Shown here piece by piece: positions 11,328-26,600 of a stretch of 64,000 bases of DNA; the first letter of the stretch is position 1; the number at the start of each line of letters is the position of its first letter. The stretch lies in contig SSNU01000294.1 in NCBI GenBank assembly GCA_012064415.1, forward strand, positions 248,001 to 312,000, in the 5' to 3' direction. The notes under the pieces were generated by a model. It worked only from the letters and a program-made list of their open reading frames with translations, was not told the DNA's origin and did no database searches. The DNA comes from Gyrodactylus bullatarudis (Eukaryota > Platyhelminthes > Monogenea > Gyrodactylidea > Gyrodactylidae). Both the position numbers and the translations under genes were made by a program.

Positions 11328-11672
11328 CTATGTTGTCAGATGAGGATGTTGTTTGGAGGGTGTCGTTGTTGCAGCTGTGACTTGTTTATGCTCAGGGGAA
11401 CTGTCGGGCGTCAAATGATTGGCTTTCAGTTTTTCCTCAAGCTCCTTGACGCGATTTTGGAGAAAGTGAATTTCAAGATTTGCCAAATTCAAATTGCCTT
11501 GCATATCTGACAGCTGATTGGATAGACGGTCAGAGTTTGCCTTTTCTCTAGCCAATTCAATTCGTGCAATAAAGAGACTTTGATTGAGACTATTCAGGGA
11601 ATCCTCTGTTCTCTGAGATTGATGGACTGGCAGGCTACGTTCGAAATGATCAGATTTTGACATGTTCTCCTG
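11328..11672 (-). CDS. ARHGAP22/24/25-like: ARHGAP exon 8: C-terminal coiled coil and stop
   Basis: After ENMSKSDHFERS comes a heptad-rich helix from about NSLNQSLFIARIELAREK through LEIHFLQNRVKELEEKLKAN, then a Thr/Pro-rich tail. A C-terminal coiled coil of this kind is characteristic of the ARHGAP22/24/25 group. Confidence 0.85.
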   Translation of the reverse strand, partial: QENMSKSDHFERSLPVHQSQRTEDSLNSLNQSLFIARIELAREKANSDRLSNQLSDMQGNLNLANLEIHFLQNRVKELEEKLKANHLTPDSSPEHKQVTAATTTPSKQHPHLTT

Positions 11673-14600
11673 GAGAGGTATGCAAAGAAGTAAAGAAAAT
11701 GATGATGAGTGAACTAAACTCTTGTTTGTTGGTGTAGAAAATGTGTTGTGTCATTGCACAAAAATACCATTTTGGTATGCTTTTAACAATTGAAATTAAA
11801 TTAATCAAAATTAGTAGGGGGTGTTGGTTGGAGAAGAGAAAGAATTAGAAAAATAAATCTCTGCTATATTTATATTTGCATATCAGTGTATGTGCAAGAC
11901 AGAGAGAGAATACGAAAAGGGTTTGAAATAATCAATGAAGAGATTAGATTCTAATGAAAAAAAAAGATCCACAACTCTCTCTTTTACGAGGAGGAAACTT
12001 ACCTTTTTGAAGAATTTCTACAATTTGATAAAATCATTTTTCCTTGATGTAAAACCTAATTGACATGAAGATGAGAATTCACTATGTATTTACAAAAGAG
12101 TCAACCATGTTGAAATGCAAAAAAGTTTCTGAAAATAATTTTTGTCAATTTCGAGGATTAAAAGCAATCAAATGCTGATATTTTGGATCAAGGTTCGACA
12201 AATCATTTGAAAGTAGCCAAAGTAGTTCACAGAAATCCGTCATTATTGTGGGAAATCGATCAATCTGAATCCAATGTCTGTATCGAACTGTGTTAAACCT
12301 TCGATATTGAGTTATTTTTATAAAAATGGTAAATTCTCATCTTCATAACCAACTAGCTTATTTTACATATTCTCTCGATTAAGTTGTAATTACTCTGTTG
12401 ACAATATATATGTTGGAGCTAGAATGGTCTGAAATATTTAATATTTATTCCTCTTTGCCCTTTTTGTACACCTTGAATACACAATGTATTCTTAGGAACT
12501 ACTTTTAATAAAAAATTATTTTTACACGCACAATCAGAATGGCATTTAGAAGTCTGAACGACACATTAGCTTTTGTCATCTGATTTCAATTTCTAGAATT
12601 GGTACTAGGATAGAATCTCCAATACCAATAGGACTAAAATATTCAACATTTTTGAATTATTAATACAGTATTCATTTGTATTAGTTTTATAACGATGACA
12701 GGTTTGGTATTGTGAAAATTTGTACTTATTTGTATTATTGGCTAATAAAATTCATGAATTTATCAAAAGAGGTTTTTCTAATAGTCAAGAGGGGTTGAGC
12801 TAATGATATTTGAATAAACACCTCTATTATGAAATAAATCTATAATTCTGAACATTTATAAATTTTATGATGACTAATACATGGTGTATTCAGGCTGTAC
12901 AAAAAGGGCAGAGAGGAATAAATATTAACTATTTCAGACCAATCTAGCTAGCTAGAATTGTCTCAGATCATTCTAGTTTCAACATATACAATTCGATGAA
13001 GAGAAGTAACAGACAGATCTAGATTTATTAGCTAGAAGAGGAACAAGTAAAAAATCCCAGTTTTATCAAATTAGAATCCAATTTATGTATGTGTTACAGT
13101 GATTCTGGAAACTTATGTGAGTCTGCAGACTCCCTAGAAAATCAGGGAATCTGGAAACTCGGTATTCAGATTTCCTGATTAGCTATTCACTAGTAACAGT
13201 GAATCTGGAAAGTTTAGGAATTCTGCAGAATCCCTGGGCAACAACCAGTGAGTCTGCAGGCTCTCAGGGATTCTGGAAACTAACTGTATTATTAATTTTA
13301 ACTACTAAGTTTTAAGCCCTAAATTTTCAATGATATGAATAAAATACACTGTTTTTGGTCAGTGCTAGAGTTTAGCCGAGTACACAAGTATTTTCAGAAT
13401 TGAAAGATAAGTTTAAAATAAAGTTAAAAAGAAATTTTCTGAGTCTTTTAGGGAGTCTGCAGACTCACATAAGTTTCCAGAATCACTGTAACATATGTAA
13501 CTGAATTTTGATTAAAAGTCTTGACTAACCTTGTTGGAAGACAAAGGCATATTTGGCAGGGCAAAGTTCAAGTCAAGGAGTTCATCCAGAGTGACTTGAC
13601 GATTAAATTGTTTCTGGTCAATGGAAAAAGAACTATAAAGACGTCGGGAACTAATGGACTGATTAGAATCGGGAATTGATTTGGTATGATTGTGATGCGG
13701 AGATGATTTACTGGGCAGAGCGTTGGGCGAATAATTTCGATCAGTTTTGGTGATTTCTTGAGATTGAGGCGGGCCTGAAACAGCTGATTGGTTGGTATTG
13801 ATGGAAGAATTTTTTGACTGATGGTCTCTAGAAATAAAAATGCATCAGTACCTTCATCATTCTAGTGAGATAAGTAGATAAGAAGCATCAAGAAATGATG
13901 GATAATTATCACAATTCTTTAGAGTTGATATTAAAGGGAGGAATCTATAAGAAAATCTCAAGATTCTTTGTTGTTTTTCAGCATCTCAATCAGACGAGAA
14001 AACTGATTTTAATTGACTCGTCATCATTCAGAGCATCAAAGTTTCATCAATTTCCATTCACTAAGAATGATCAAGAAATTGACTCCTTAGATCAGTATTA
14101 TTGAAACTTTGATCCTGTAAAACAGCTCTCTCAAAAGAAGCAGAAATCTGTAGCCAACTCAAAATTTGAAAAAAATTTTCTCCTCGAGTAGCTGAAAACA
14201 CTCTTAGGTATGCGTTATATTGACGGAAGAGAAAATTGATAAATTTTTATGATTTATGCATTTAGTGTGATCAAGTGTGACATGAATTAGCAAGGTTCAT
14301 CAAAGATTTATGCGTAGGCAATTGAATTTCTATAGACATGTCGAAATAGACCGAGATTTTTAGCATGTATAAATCATTCATTATAATGAATAACTATTCC
14401 AGTAAATATAGGCTATAAATATATATGTGTGTTTGAGGCGTATGAAATGGTGCATATTATAGAGATAATAAAACTTGTTAGACGCTGAATGAATGAATAG
14501 GATTAAAAACATTTATAATCTACCTTTATCAGACTGAAATGAGACAAGAATTTATAGATCTTTCCAAAAGAATAGAAAAAATAGTTATTTTGTAGAAATA

Positions 14601-17600
14601 TTTCGTTCTAGGTGCTTAGATAATGGATTAGCCCATGTCGCTGAATGTTACAGCTTACTAATGGATCCCACCGAGACTGGTACGAAAGAAACTCACAAAG
14701 CACTATTCATTAGTTATTTTATAACCTAATTAACCCTTCATGTCCCCCATTGTTCCATCAGGGGAATACAACTCTTTCTCGAGCGATAATTTTAACTGAA
14801 AGATATCTACAACACTTTGTTTACCCCTCATTTATAAAGGTACAAAATCATGTATAATTCATAAAGATAGCTTTATACTGATGCACACCATAGTTACTTG
14901 AAGAAGGGTGATTTTTTGAAAATTTTGTCAAATATTTAAAACGTTTTTTTGAAAACTTATTTGCTGAGGTCTCAGAAAAAAATAAAATATCTTTTTATCG
15001 TAAAAAAATAGTCGTAAATTTCAATTCTGTAATTGTCTGTTCGATATCTCTTATAGTTTAGAAGATAACCGCTTCTAAAGCAAAAAAATTATTAATAGAG
15101 TCTATCATCTTTGAAATGATAAGTCGGCTTTCAAAAAGGAATTCAGATTCGGAATCAGTTTAACTAATTTGGGTTAGGTTGGAAAAAATGTTCTCATTTG
15201 TGTTAAGCAATCCCTATCTTGGACTCAACGTTTAAACCCATGAGAAAAAGTTAATGATGGGTTACTGGAAAAAAGAAAGAAAAAATATTTTTAACTGAAA
15301 TAAGTTTTTTGTGACATGAGCTGAGCTACTAAATGGAATAGGAGATTTGAGCGAGGTAAAAAAATGTCAGGTTTTATCACAAATAAAGATCCCTATTACG
15401 GGCATACTCATTAGTATGATACATTTCATATAAATACAGGTTTAACAAACTGAAAGAGATGACCTTATTGTGCCGAATTTTTGTAGTTATAAATGTTGAT
15501 TTTTGTATAATCTGAGTGATAATTTTGATTTGAAATGCTGCGGAAATTATTCGAAAATCTAGATATTTTTTAATTATCGTAGTAAAATTTATCAGAGCAA
15601 ACTCAAAAACAAAAGTAGTTTAGCAGGAGAAAATGCTTAGTTTTTATTACTTCAGAATGAAATGTATAGAGGCTGGGAAAAATGTTTTTAAAAGAATTTG
15701 ACCTTCTCTATTGTATATATATACAGCATTGGAAAATGTAAATTAAATTTGCTAAAATGTTGAATAATTTAATTAAAATACATGACGTTTGACCTTGTTA
15801 ATACGTAAGGAATGCATATATAGTTTAGTTTTTAAGCTGTCAAATGATTCCTTTTTTTAGCTACCCAAAAAATGCGATGGGAAGCTATATCAACTAGCCA
15901 AAGGTTGAAAATGGGTTAATGAAAAAATTTCAAGAGAAATAGAACCAGAAATATGTTCAATTATCGAGATGAAGAATCCAGTTCTCAAATGAGACAGGAC
16001 TTGATTTGATTTCCTGAGATGATTTATTGGCACTTATCGATAATCAGACAGGAAATTGCATTTTCTCTCTTGTAAATAATAAGCAATTCAATCTGCAAAT
16101 ATGAGAGATGACAAACTGAGCAAATCGCGGGAATCTTATGTAAAAGACGATTCCACAATTGGAAGACACATAAAACCCTTTTTGAGAAGTTTACACGTAT
16201 TATTCTCTTCTTGGATAGTTTTTCTATTGTAATTGAAGAAAAAGATTTTTTTACATCTCAAGTCAATATATATTCATTCAACCCTTTAATACAGTATTTA
16301 CAGCCATATAATTTTTTACTAGCAGAAATAATAACTTCAGAAAACCCTATTAGGATAAGGGCTGCGATGCAATTGCCAAAAGGGTTGCCAAGTTAGGAAT
16401 GTGTATAAAAATCCTGTTCTCTGGTGTGTGTCATCAAAATATAAACTGTGAAAATAAGAATTAAATTTAATATAAATAAGTGTTAATTTTATGAATGAAA
16501 AATGAGTTCTTTTGAATAAAATTCGTAACTGACTTAAAATACGGAATATGTAAACTCTGCAAATGTATTTGGTCCTAGTAAATTATTAGTAACAAGTTAG
16601 TATTAGTAATGATTATGATACGCTATAAGAAAAGCTAAATGACAGAAACTTATTATCAGAGGAAATAATGGGATAACTAAGGGATTTAGAAGATAGATAC
16701 ATAAGGTAGAGACTAAAGTATGGAAGAATCATAAAACTTATTTGAAACAAATAAAAAGTCATCAAGCGATTGATTAATGAACTTGAAATCAAGACAATAG
16801 TCAAGGGAGCATTCAAACTAGGCAAAAAAGCTAGTTCTATCCAAGCATCAGTAAAAAAAGAATTAATAAAAAATAAAGCTATTTTGACGAGTAATTGAAC
16901 CAAGAAAAATTTGAATTTTCTGTTTTTGTGGATATTTATTCGTTTCATAACTTGATATACAAAAGTACAAATAGAATTCTGGTGAAAGAAAGAAGAGGTA
17001 AAAAGAAAATGTGCAATTTTCCGGTAATACTGAAGAGGAAAGAAGGTACAATATTGCCACGAATCTGTAAAATAGAATAAATATTCAAGGTCAAAGAAGC
17101 AGTCCATTAGTCTTTTTAGCGCCATTTAACAAAAGAAATCCTTCGAGTTATCTTTGAATGTTGATCTTATTTCATATCGAAAGTGATAACTTGTTTTACT
17201 GTGGGAGTGGGATAGTAAGAGCGCAACTGAACTGTATTAAAATTCAGGCTTCATTTGAAGCAATCTTGTGGATTCTAATGAATTTAGGATCATATTTATA
17301 GATATAGAAGAAGAGGTGGAGTAGCGACACATTAATATAACGATAAAAGTTTAAAACTGATTGAAAATAATATTTTTCAAATTTTAAAAGAGAGAAAAAT
17401 GAGATTATAATATAAGCTGGAAAACACCAAAACTCTTTAATAGATACCAACAGTTAAGTACAGCTCAATTTTTAAAACATTACAATTCTCGAACAGATTT
17501 TAGTAATAAACAGATAGAGAGGAAATTCTCAAAAAAGTCGAGGGGGCTAATACTTGAACACGGGGTGGAATAATAAGTATATATACTGTACCCACTAAGC

Positions 17601-20600
17601 CATCCCAAGATTATCCAAAGTAAATTATTTATTATAACTAAAACATGCAAAATATCTACCTTCTCTTCCAGAAAAGTTGGAATATTTTTAAATACATTTT
17701 CAAACTCAGCTTTCAATACTTAAAATTCTTATATATTCTGTTAAATATGCTAAGGAGTTGAGCAGTCCTCTAACCAACAGTTAAGAGATAGTGATTGATG
17801 AAGAATTTCTCCTTTACCCACAAATCCGTGCTATCATCATTTAAGCGTAATTTTGACTCTTCTATTTCTTTAGGACTAGCAATCCTTCTTATCCTTTTTC
17901 CCATACTAATAACTAAGCCAACTTTATGGGATAGAGGACTGAAACTGGCAAAGGTATTTCCCATTATCAGCCTTCTTCCAATTGTTCAACCTACCTTTAT
18001 GTAGCATGATTTTCACATGTTTCCTACCTACACTCGTATTCAATCCAAATGATCTTATAGTTCTCTAATCAACAAGTAGACATGTAGAATCTTGAGAGCC
18101 TTGTGTGTACTTTAAGCTTTGATAATTGTCCCCACGGTTTCTCTGTGCTTAAGTAACTCTATATAAGTAAAGGAATAAACCTGATAAAGGACAGGAGAAG
18201 ACAAAAAACATAAATAGACAATGGGGATCAAGTGTGCAGAGAGGTGTATCACAATTCGGAAATATCTTTCTTTAAGAGGGAACTTTTGCCAAATTATTCC
18301 CAATTGGAATTGTAATAATTGTGGTGGATTAACTTATGGTAATATCAGAGTAGGTATTGCTATGAAAAAGGACTGATCACAGAATTGAATGCCCCCAACC
18401 CTTCATTCAAATTTCAAGCCCTCTTTAGCCATGTTTGGGATTGAGACCAAGTTGATTTTTGATACAAAATCAACTATAAGAATTACAATTCTCTCTTCTT
18501 AATAAGAAACATCCAAGCCTTGTCTGATATAGTCTCATATAGTAGTGCCATTAGGTCTATTTTAAATCTATAGATAAGAATACCCTAAAGAACTAACAGC
18601 TAAAAACAACCAATCATAACGCAAAGAGCAAGGATTTACGACATAGTTTAAAACTCATTTTATGAGTTAATTGTGAAAATAAAAAATTAATTAATTTTTA
18701 CTTTCTTTCAGAGTTTTTTGGCCCTTTTTAATAAGGAAATAGGAATACTACCTACCGGCCCTTAAACCCGATTACTAGGGTCTCAAAAATAATACACTAA
18801 AAAATCAGTTTAAGCGCTTGTATTATTTTTTTAGCATTTCAATGTATTATTTTATGACTTAATAAATAAATTTGATTCGATTCGAAAGTACTAAGTAGTA
18901 GTATATTTATTCAAAAAATATTTTTAAATAAAGAAGCATAAAATTATATTCAAAATTATTGTGCTTGAAATTTCTCTTCGAATTCTCAAATCTAGGCAGA
19001 TTGATCTCATTGGAATGTAAGGAAGAAATGAAAATTTCTTTATAAAAGTGTATGAATGATTTGTCATCCAATATACATGTTGGTACCATTTTCATAAGAC
19101 TCATGCTTTTCGATGCCAGGAATACTAATTTTAGTCTAAAGAATTTTTTGAATTTCGCCTGTTAGGTGCTTTTTCGATTTTCTATGTTAGTTACCGTTTA
19201 ATTCTCGGTCACAATTTACAGTAATTCCACAGATTTTACATTTAAAGGGTTCCTCCGGTATTAAATTAATCTAGGTGCAAGATCACGTATTGTTATTGAA
19301 TGATTTTTGGTTGATTGATGTTGCATGCTCAAATTTGATTGGCCGAGAACGTATTCGTGTGCATAGCGTAATAGGGAGAGATCGCTAATCACTGCTATCG
19401 ACCAATCAGATTGAAGGTAGTAGAATTTTTAGTACAAACTGATATGTAAGCAAACACTACTAATAGCCAATCAAAATCAAGATTTTGCCAGATAAAATAT
19501 GCTTTTTAAGACATTTTGAGGCCCTACCTTTTACATAAAATTAGGCTCATGTAATATAAGTGAGGTTTATTCTTCTTGTTTCAGACTATTGAAAACAGGT
19601 TCCTGAAGATTTGCTTGCTTGAAAATTTTAACTACAAATTAGAGTTAAAAGTCTAAGAAAGACAACACCTGCAGTTGTAGAGAGAGGAATCGGAAAAGTC
19701 TGAGTGGCCATATAATGTTAGGCTGAAATTTGGAAGAAAGTAATGATTATGGTCCTTATCCTTTTCGCTTCGGAAGATTGCTTTTTAATCTAATCTACTG
19801 TGAAATTTCAATTATTTAAAATTTACATTTCATAGTTTTGTCTCCACCTCTGTTGACATTTCATAGGTGTGAGTTTAAATGAAATTTCGTTCAAAGTGTA
19901 AACAAAATCTACAGATTCACATCAGCATTTAGATATCGGAGGTGAGATTTTCCCTCAACTGAAAAAAAATGTAGCATGTAAACAAACAGTAGTACAACTG
20001 TAGTAGGAAAGGACAAAATCATTAGTCCAAATTTCCCTTTTGTTTTCAAAGCAATTCAATGGAAAAGTTCATAGAACAGAAAAGGAAGAGAGATGTAATA
20101 GAAGAATACAAGAACAAAAAGACTAGGCATTCCCTCCTTTATTTTGTCAGAGGAGTGTAAGGAAAAAAAGTAGAGGGAAAATAGAAGAAGAAGAAAACCA
20201 AAGGAGGAAAAGAAGAGTGCAATTTGTTGAAGCTGGGGAAAATTAAAATGACATTTAAGCAATGGATAGGGAAATTTGAATAAATAAATAAAATGGGAAA
20301 AATTATTATTCAACAGACTTCTTTGGTCTATGAACATTCTTTTTATAAAGAAATACAGTAAAAGTTGAAGAAAATTAAAAAAAATTTAAGCTGAAAAAAA
20401 CCAAAAAACTCTCCCAAACTAAATAGAAACAGTGGAGAGAAAAGTGAGAAGGCTTACATAGGCCAAGGTAGTTGAAGGTTATAGGAATAATTCTTTTGAA
20501 CAAATAAAGTCTGTCTACCAAAAAGTCTGTACTGTCATCACTCGGGTCTTTATATAGAATTGAAGATTTCGAAATTGAAGCCTCATGCCCTTCTTGTCTA

Positions 20601-23600
20601 AGATGCCTAGTTATCGCTTACATTTATTCTAATTTTCTTTTAACTTTTATCATTATCAAAGATAAACTACTGATGAACCTTTGAGAAATGTACATTTGGT
20701 GTTAATGTATCCTTTTTCTACTTTTCCAGTTATGATTTTATCTGGATTTTCGGACGTATTTGAAAATTTACGTGAATATTTCTATCTTAATATGAACATT
20801 CAGTAGGACTGAAAAGCTTCTTTTATAAGACGAACTATTTATTAGGAAATTGTGAAATGGTGGAACAAGCAAACTGTGAAATTATTCATCAATAGCCAAA
20901 CAAATCAAATCTGTGTGTCTAGAAAAACTATTTTCAGTTTTGGTGTTTTTTTCAGGATATTTTTATTTTCCTCCCCTTTTGCTATAATATAAATTCATAT
21001 CTCACTAATAATTAGCCATAAAGAAAAGTACATTTGATGAATAAAGAATCATTCTTTTAGTTAAAAAGTAAACTTTTAAATTTTAAACCTTTTCAAAACA
21101 CTCAAGAAATTAATTTCAAAAATAATATTTTCGAAGAAGCTTTCCTAACAAAAAAAGAAACGTTCAAGAAATAATAAAAGAGAAACCATAAGAATTATTT
21201 AAAAATACTGTATAAAAGATTCATGTTCTATTACGAAATTTCATTTTTATATATTGGCCAAAATAGAAATATAGAGATGGAGAGATATTATCCCTTCAAA
21301 AGGAAATGGGGAGGCTATATCCGTCTGGAGTATTTTTTTTTCTTCTTCTAGGCGCATTCAAGAGATGAGATTGAAAAATCTAAAGCTAAAGGCGAATTGA
21401 AACTCTAGACATGGATGAAAAGCAATCTTATGATGAGATAAAAATTCGAAACTATTCTGTTGATAATGACACAGAACTTAGACTAAACATTATCACAAAG
21501 AGTAAAAAAAACAGAATTCAATTCAGTAGCAACAAGAGGGAAACTTACAGTTCTGTCTTTTCAATAGCCTTATTAAAGTCATTAGTGTCCTTTTGTCTAT
21601 TCATCAGGCTGTTATGTTTACGTAGTTGCCAGGAGACTTGAGGATTACAGTTTACATGATTGTTGTTGTTGTTGTTGATTTCCATGCTGGTCTTGTGATG
21701 GAGTGAGGGACGAGGTTGGCTCATGACAAAGTCTCCTCTGATATGATCTTCAATAGGAATTGTTACGGAGGTTTTCGAAGGGGACAAGGGTCTATTTGGA
21801 CGATGGACAAATGTCTTGAGGGAACGTCGATGTGGGTGTATGGCTAGACTGTTGGGAGTATTTGAGACGGTATTATTAGAACGATTTGAATGGCTGACAC
21901 CAAGCAAGGATTGCCATGCCCGTCGGATGGGAATATTGCCAAGTACTGAAAATAATAATGCATGGGTCTTTAAATCAGGAGTAAAAAAAGATGACATGAA
22001 CAAAAGGCTAATCGAAATAACTAGAGTTAATTTTGATATGGTATTGGCAATCTATTTTATTAAAGTTCATTAAGAATTTAGTCATGTTAAAGAATTTTAG
22101 AAATCTAAATCATAGTGACTACTAGGCTAGGGTGAATTTTACGAGAGTTCATACTTGCATATTTTTAAAGCGTAAAAGTCATTCTCCATTAGTCACAGTA
22201 TGCCACGGACATGATAAAACAAGGAAATTCACCATGAAAGCCATCTTGATGATGAGAGTACTACATTTTTGAAGATAAAACTTGAGAAATTCATTAAATG
22301 GTCAAGATGTTCCGGATAATAGTGAATGCGTAGTAAAAATTCATTGAAAATTGAGCGAGGATTTGAAAAATTCTCGATTTTAAAAACTGAATAACATAAT
22401 GGTGAAGCATTTATGATGCATGCTTCAATACAAAATAATGCTTAGAGTTGATAGTTTTATCAGAAAAGATGGTACAAAAATGATGTTAAAAATTTCACCC
22501 TACCCCCTAGTGACTACTTCCACCATTTGAAGAAAAAACGTTGCATTCTTTGAACTTTGAGCCGAAATTCTTTATTCACTTGAAAGTGAGAGGGTATTCA
22601 AGAGAAGTTTTACAGGAACAATGAAATCAATTATGCTAAATCTGATCAAAAGATTGATCTTGGTATCGTTGAATTTTGAATTCTTGATCATTTTCACTAC
22701 TTGAGAATCAATGAAATTTCGATAATTCAAAATCACTCAAAAACAGTTGATCTGTTGAAAATTTAATGGCGATATTCGGCTTTCTTGTCTAATTCTGATC
22801 CTTTCAAACTGCTTTAGACACCCCTTTCGTTTTCAAATCAACAAAAATGGCATTCTTGCGTCGAAATTAAAAAAAATTTATCCTCAAAATTGATCTGAAT
22901 TCTGAAAAATCTTCAACATAATTAAATTCTTGATGAAAAAATTGAGACTCCCAATTTGATATCAACCAACTTTATCTTTGAATGGGATCTATCATTTGAA
23001 ACAAATTTTTAAATTAAAATTTAATGCTTTCTGTAAGAGACTTGTCAAATACAGACTCTGGTTTGATCTTGTATCGTGAATTGAAGGATAAAGAACAAGA
23101 GCAATTGAAATGATCTGGATAATTACATGAATATAAAATAATACCAATGTAAAATTTCAAGCTGATTTAGCATCTTTTATTGAAATTTTGAGTTTCTTTC
23201 TTACCAAGGTGGATAAAAGCCAGTAGATCTAATGGCCGAAATAGTATGTTTCTCACTCTTTATTTCTCGCCCAATTACCTTGATAATCAACTTTATGAGA
23301 CCAGAGATATATGAAAAGATTTGTTGTGGTCCAATGAATACTACTATGAAAAAATAAATTCAAAATTTTTTAACAATAAATAGTTAAAAAATACAAATTT
23401 ACTATTATGTGATATGAATGAAAACGATTTAATAGTAAATTTGAATTTTTTCAAATATTTCTTAGAAATTTTGAATTAATTTTTTAATAGTAGTATTTAT
23501 TGGACCACAACAAATCTATCATTCATCTCTGGTCGCATAAAGTTGATTATTAGACGAGAAATAAAGAGTGAGAAACATATTACTTTGGCAACTATATAAC

Positions 23601-26600
23601 CTCGAAGGAATTTGTTCAATGAATGAATGAATAAAAAATGATTTAAAAAATTAAATAAACCTACAACTTTGAAATCTTGAAAGAATTGTTTCAAATTCAC
23701 CGATAGACTCAAATTTACCTCCATTTTGGCTTAAACCATTGCAGATTTCCTTAAGTAGAAAAGATTATTGCTCGGCGTAAAGACATTTGCATTGTAGAAT
23801 ATTTCCAAATAAAAGACATTCAGACATCTATTCTCTATATCGTATATTGGGTTTGGATTCATTTCTGGTTCTGATTTTTATTTACCAAAAAATGCTATAA
23901 AATAAAACTAATAACCATAGGAATATATCTCCATCTAATGGAAATGATTGTCCAAACCTTTCTTATTATATTATAATAGTAGTAATGATGATTTTATATC
24001 GATTCAGGTGATTTAGCCAAGTAAAATAGAAATACTATGTCTTGGATAATATATTTACTAGACCAATTGAAATAAAAAGTTACAAGAATACAAGGGAATA
24101 CAAGGTTTTTGACAAAAAAACAACTCAATATTCCTCTTCTCTGGAACAAAATAAATTCTTGATTCCTATAATGGGTTTTAATACATTTTGGAAAAAAACC
24201 AAATTTTCCGATTTTAAAACTTGAAGAAATCGACATTGAAAGACTGGCCAATTTTGACGAATCCCCAAAATCCAAAATGATAGTGCGGTCCATAGAATCT
24301 CATCTAGCATATTTAATTGAGAAGAAAGAATTGTGAATCAATCAAATGTGGACATTTTCAATTATTTTTGTTGAAGAAGGTAGAGTTTAAAGATAAATAT
24401 CCGGATACACATAAAGATTCGTCATTGGGGAGGGGGAGAAGAAGAGAGTGTGAAAAAGAAAGTCAGGCGCATATATTGACCTCTTTGTATGTTTGCCTGG
24501 TTGATGGTCAATTCGATATGTTTATTGTTAATTATTAAAAGTGGAAATAAATAAATAAATACATGATTGAATTTTGGACTTTGTATGATGAACGAAGATG
24601 AATAAATCCCCCCTGTCTCTCTATCTTTTTCCAAAACTACTACACATGTGACCAATCAGAGTGAGGAGTATCGGTAAGAATCAATATTTTCTTCATATTC
24701 AAAAGTATCATTGAAAGTATTTATGATGTATGCGTGTGTGTTTTTGTGAAGGGCATAGATTTCAGGAATTCAATTTTGGTAATTTTGAAATGGCTGACTG
24801 TAAAAGTTATTCAATGGTGTAAAAATTTTGAAAAGTAGTGACACATAATGGAGTTTTATTTTTAGGCATAAAGATGTTCTGACTACTTACAAGTGACCTT
24901 TTTTATTCTAAAGATTTTTAGGTTTTTTTATGAAACGGGTTCAATAGAAAAACTTTTGCCGATTCAAAAAATAAATTTGGTGAGATTTTCCATATTTTTA
25001 AACGTTCTTTTTCAGGATCATCACCAGTTTGATTCCTCCCACAATAAGAAATCAATAAACATTTTCTAAAAGTTTAAGATAATGGAAAAAAGCGCCAATT
25101 TATTTCTGTGACTTTTAATTTGCAAATTTATAGAGAATAGCTGTATTAAAAAGTTTCACCGGAATGATTTTGTTTATCAAAACATTTCAGTCTCGTATAT
25201 TCTTCTTCTTTGGTGATAAAGATTGCGTCAAGTGAGCAAATAGAATTTGATCACTTGGTATAAATAGTCAGCTATAGCTTTCAGATAGAACAGTGCGTGT
25301 CCACCTTTTTCAAATAAACTCAAGAGCAAAACTCACCATCAGAAAGAAGAGAATTTTCAATAGTTTCATATCAAGTTTTATGAGTTTAGAAACCAACAAG
25401 GATATTCTTGATGAAGTTTGACAATATTATTATCGTTCAAATTTATGTATCAAGTATTTGGAATAAAATTTGTTTTTATCAAATTTCTATGAATGAAAAT
25501 TGTCCTAATGACTTTTTCCAGTTATCCAGACGTATATGAAAATGTACGTTTATTTTTATCTTATAATAACCTACAGAATCGGTACGGGGAATAAAAGATT
25601 ATTTTTCAGAGTACAGCAGGTTTTAACAGAAAAATCTTTGTTTTGTATTTAGAAAAAGAAAGGATTTTGAAAAATCAGTTTATACCCCGAAAGAGTCGAC
25701 CAGATTCAAAGAGAATTTAAAGCAAAAGACTGCATTTTGAGTTGTTGTTCGAGTGATAGAAATTTTGGTAAAAATCAGAGTATGATTTTTTCATCTGTTT
25801 AGATTTAGATGAAAAAAAATAATGAGACAGGTTTCATGTTGACATTTGTTATTCAAGATATTCAATATGGTTACAACTAACTTGGAGATGTTTGATTATT
25901 ATTAGTGGTGGTGGTGATAGAGTAAGGATGATCATGATCCCAAATATCGATACCATTTGGAAAGATCCCAGAATGATCAACTGACTTTGTCTTGGGGGAG
26001 TTTGAATAAAAGAACTGGGGTGAATTCGAGGGAGATTGTCCATACTCAATGTTGGAGGGGGAATTCGATCTTGACTGAATTGAAATATTTGACTAGAACA
26101 AAATGAATAAAATGTTTAAAATAATTGATCCACTTATTTTTGAAAATTTATTCAAATGTGAAAGAGAATACAATGAAATTAATGAGATGGAAATACAGTT
26201 TAGATAGGCTTCCTTCTCGTAATGGGGATTCTAAGCAAGATGAAATGATATGGACTTACTAGAATCGACTGTTTTGGAATCTTTAAAGTCTTGTATAACT
26301 AACAGTGAATATTTTAGAATAATAAAGTCTATCGGCCTGAAAGAGGGTCGTAATTAGCCAAGATTTATTGGAAACATAATTAGAGGAGTATAGTTTTTAA
26401 AAATAAAAAAAAATCTCCATAGGGTTATTAGGAGAAGGTCAGAAATGTATACTATAAATTGTCCTAGTGTTTAGAAATACAAAGAAATGTTCTCAAGGGT
26501 TAGGGCTACACTAATTTAAAGAGAGTTGATTTTTTTTTAAAAATTAATTCTGTTAAAAATTTTTTTTTGAAAACCCATCACCCAAAGTCATGGATGAAAA

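Noticed and set aside
16613..17125. 170-codon minus-strand open frame, hydrophobic
   Set aside because: It is the complement of purine-rich DNA, which yields long Phe/Leu/Ser frames by chance. The plus strand looks slightly more protein-like but has several stops.
20056..20337. 93-codon minus-strand frame resembling a membrane protein
   Set aside because: Low-complexity Phe/Leu product of an A-rich plus strand; no homology signal and no splice context.
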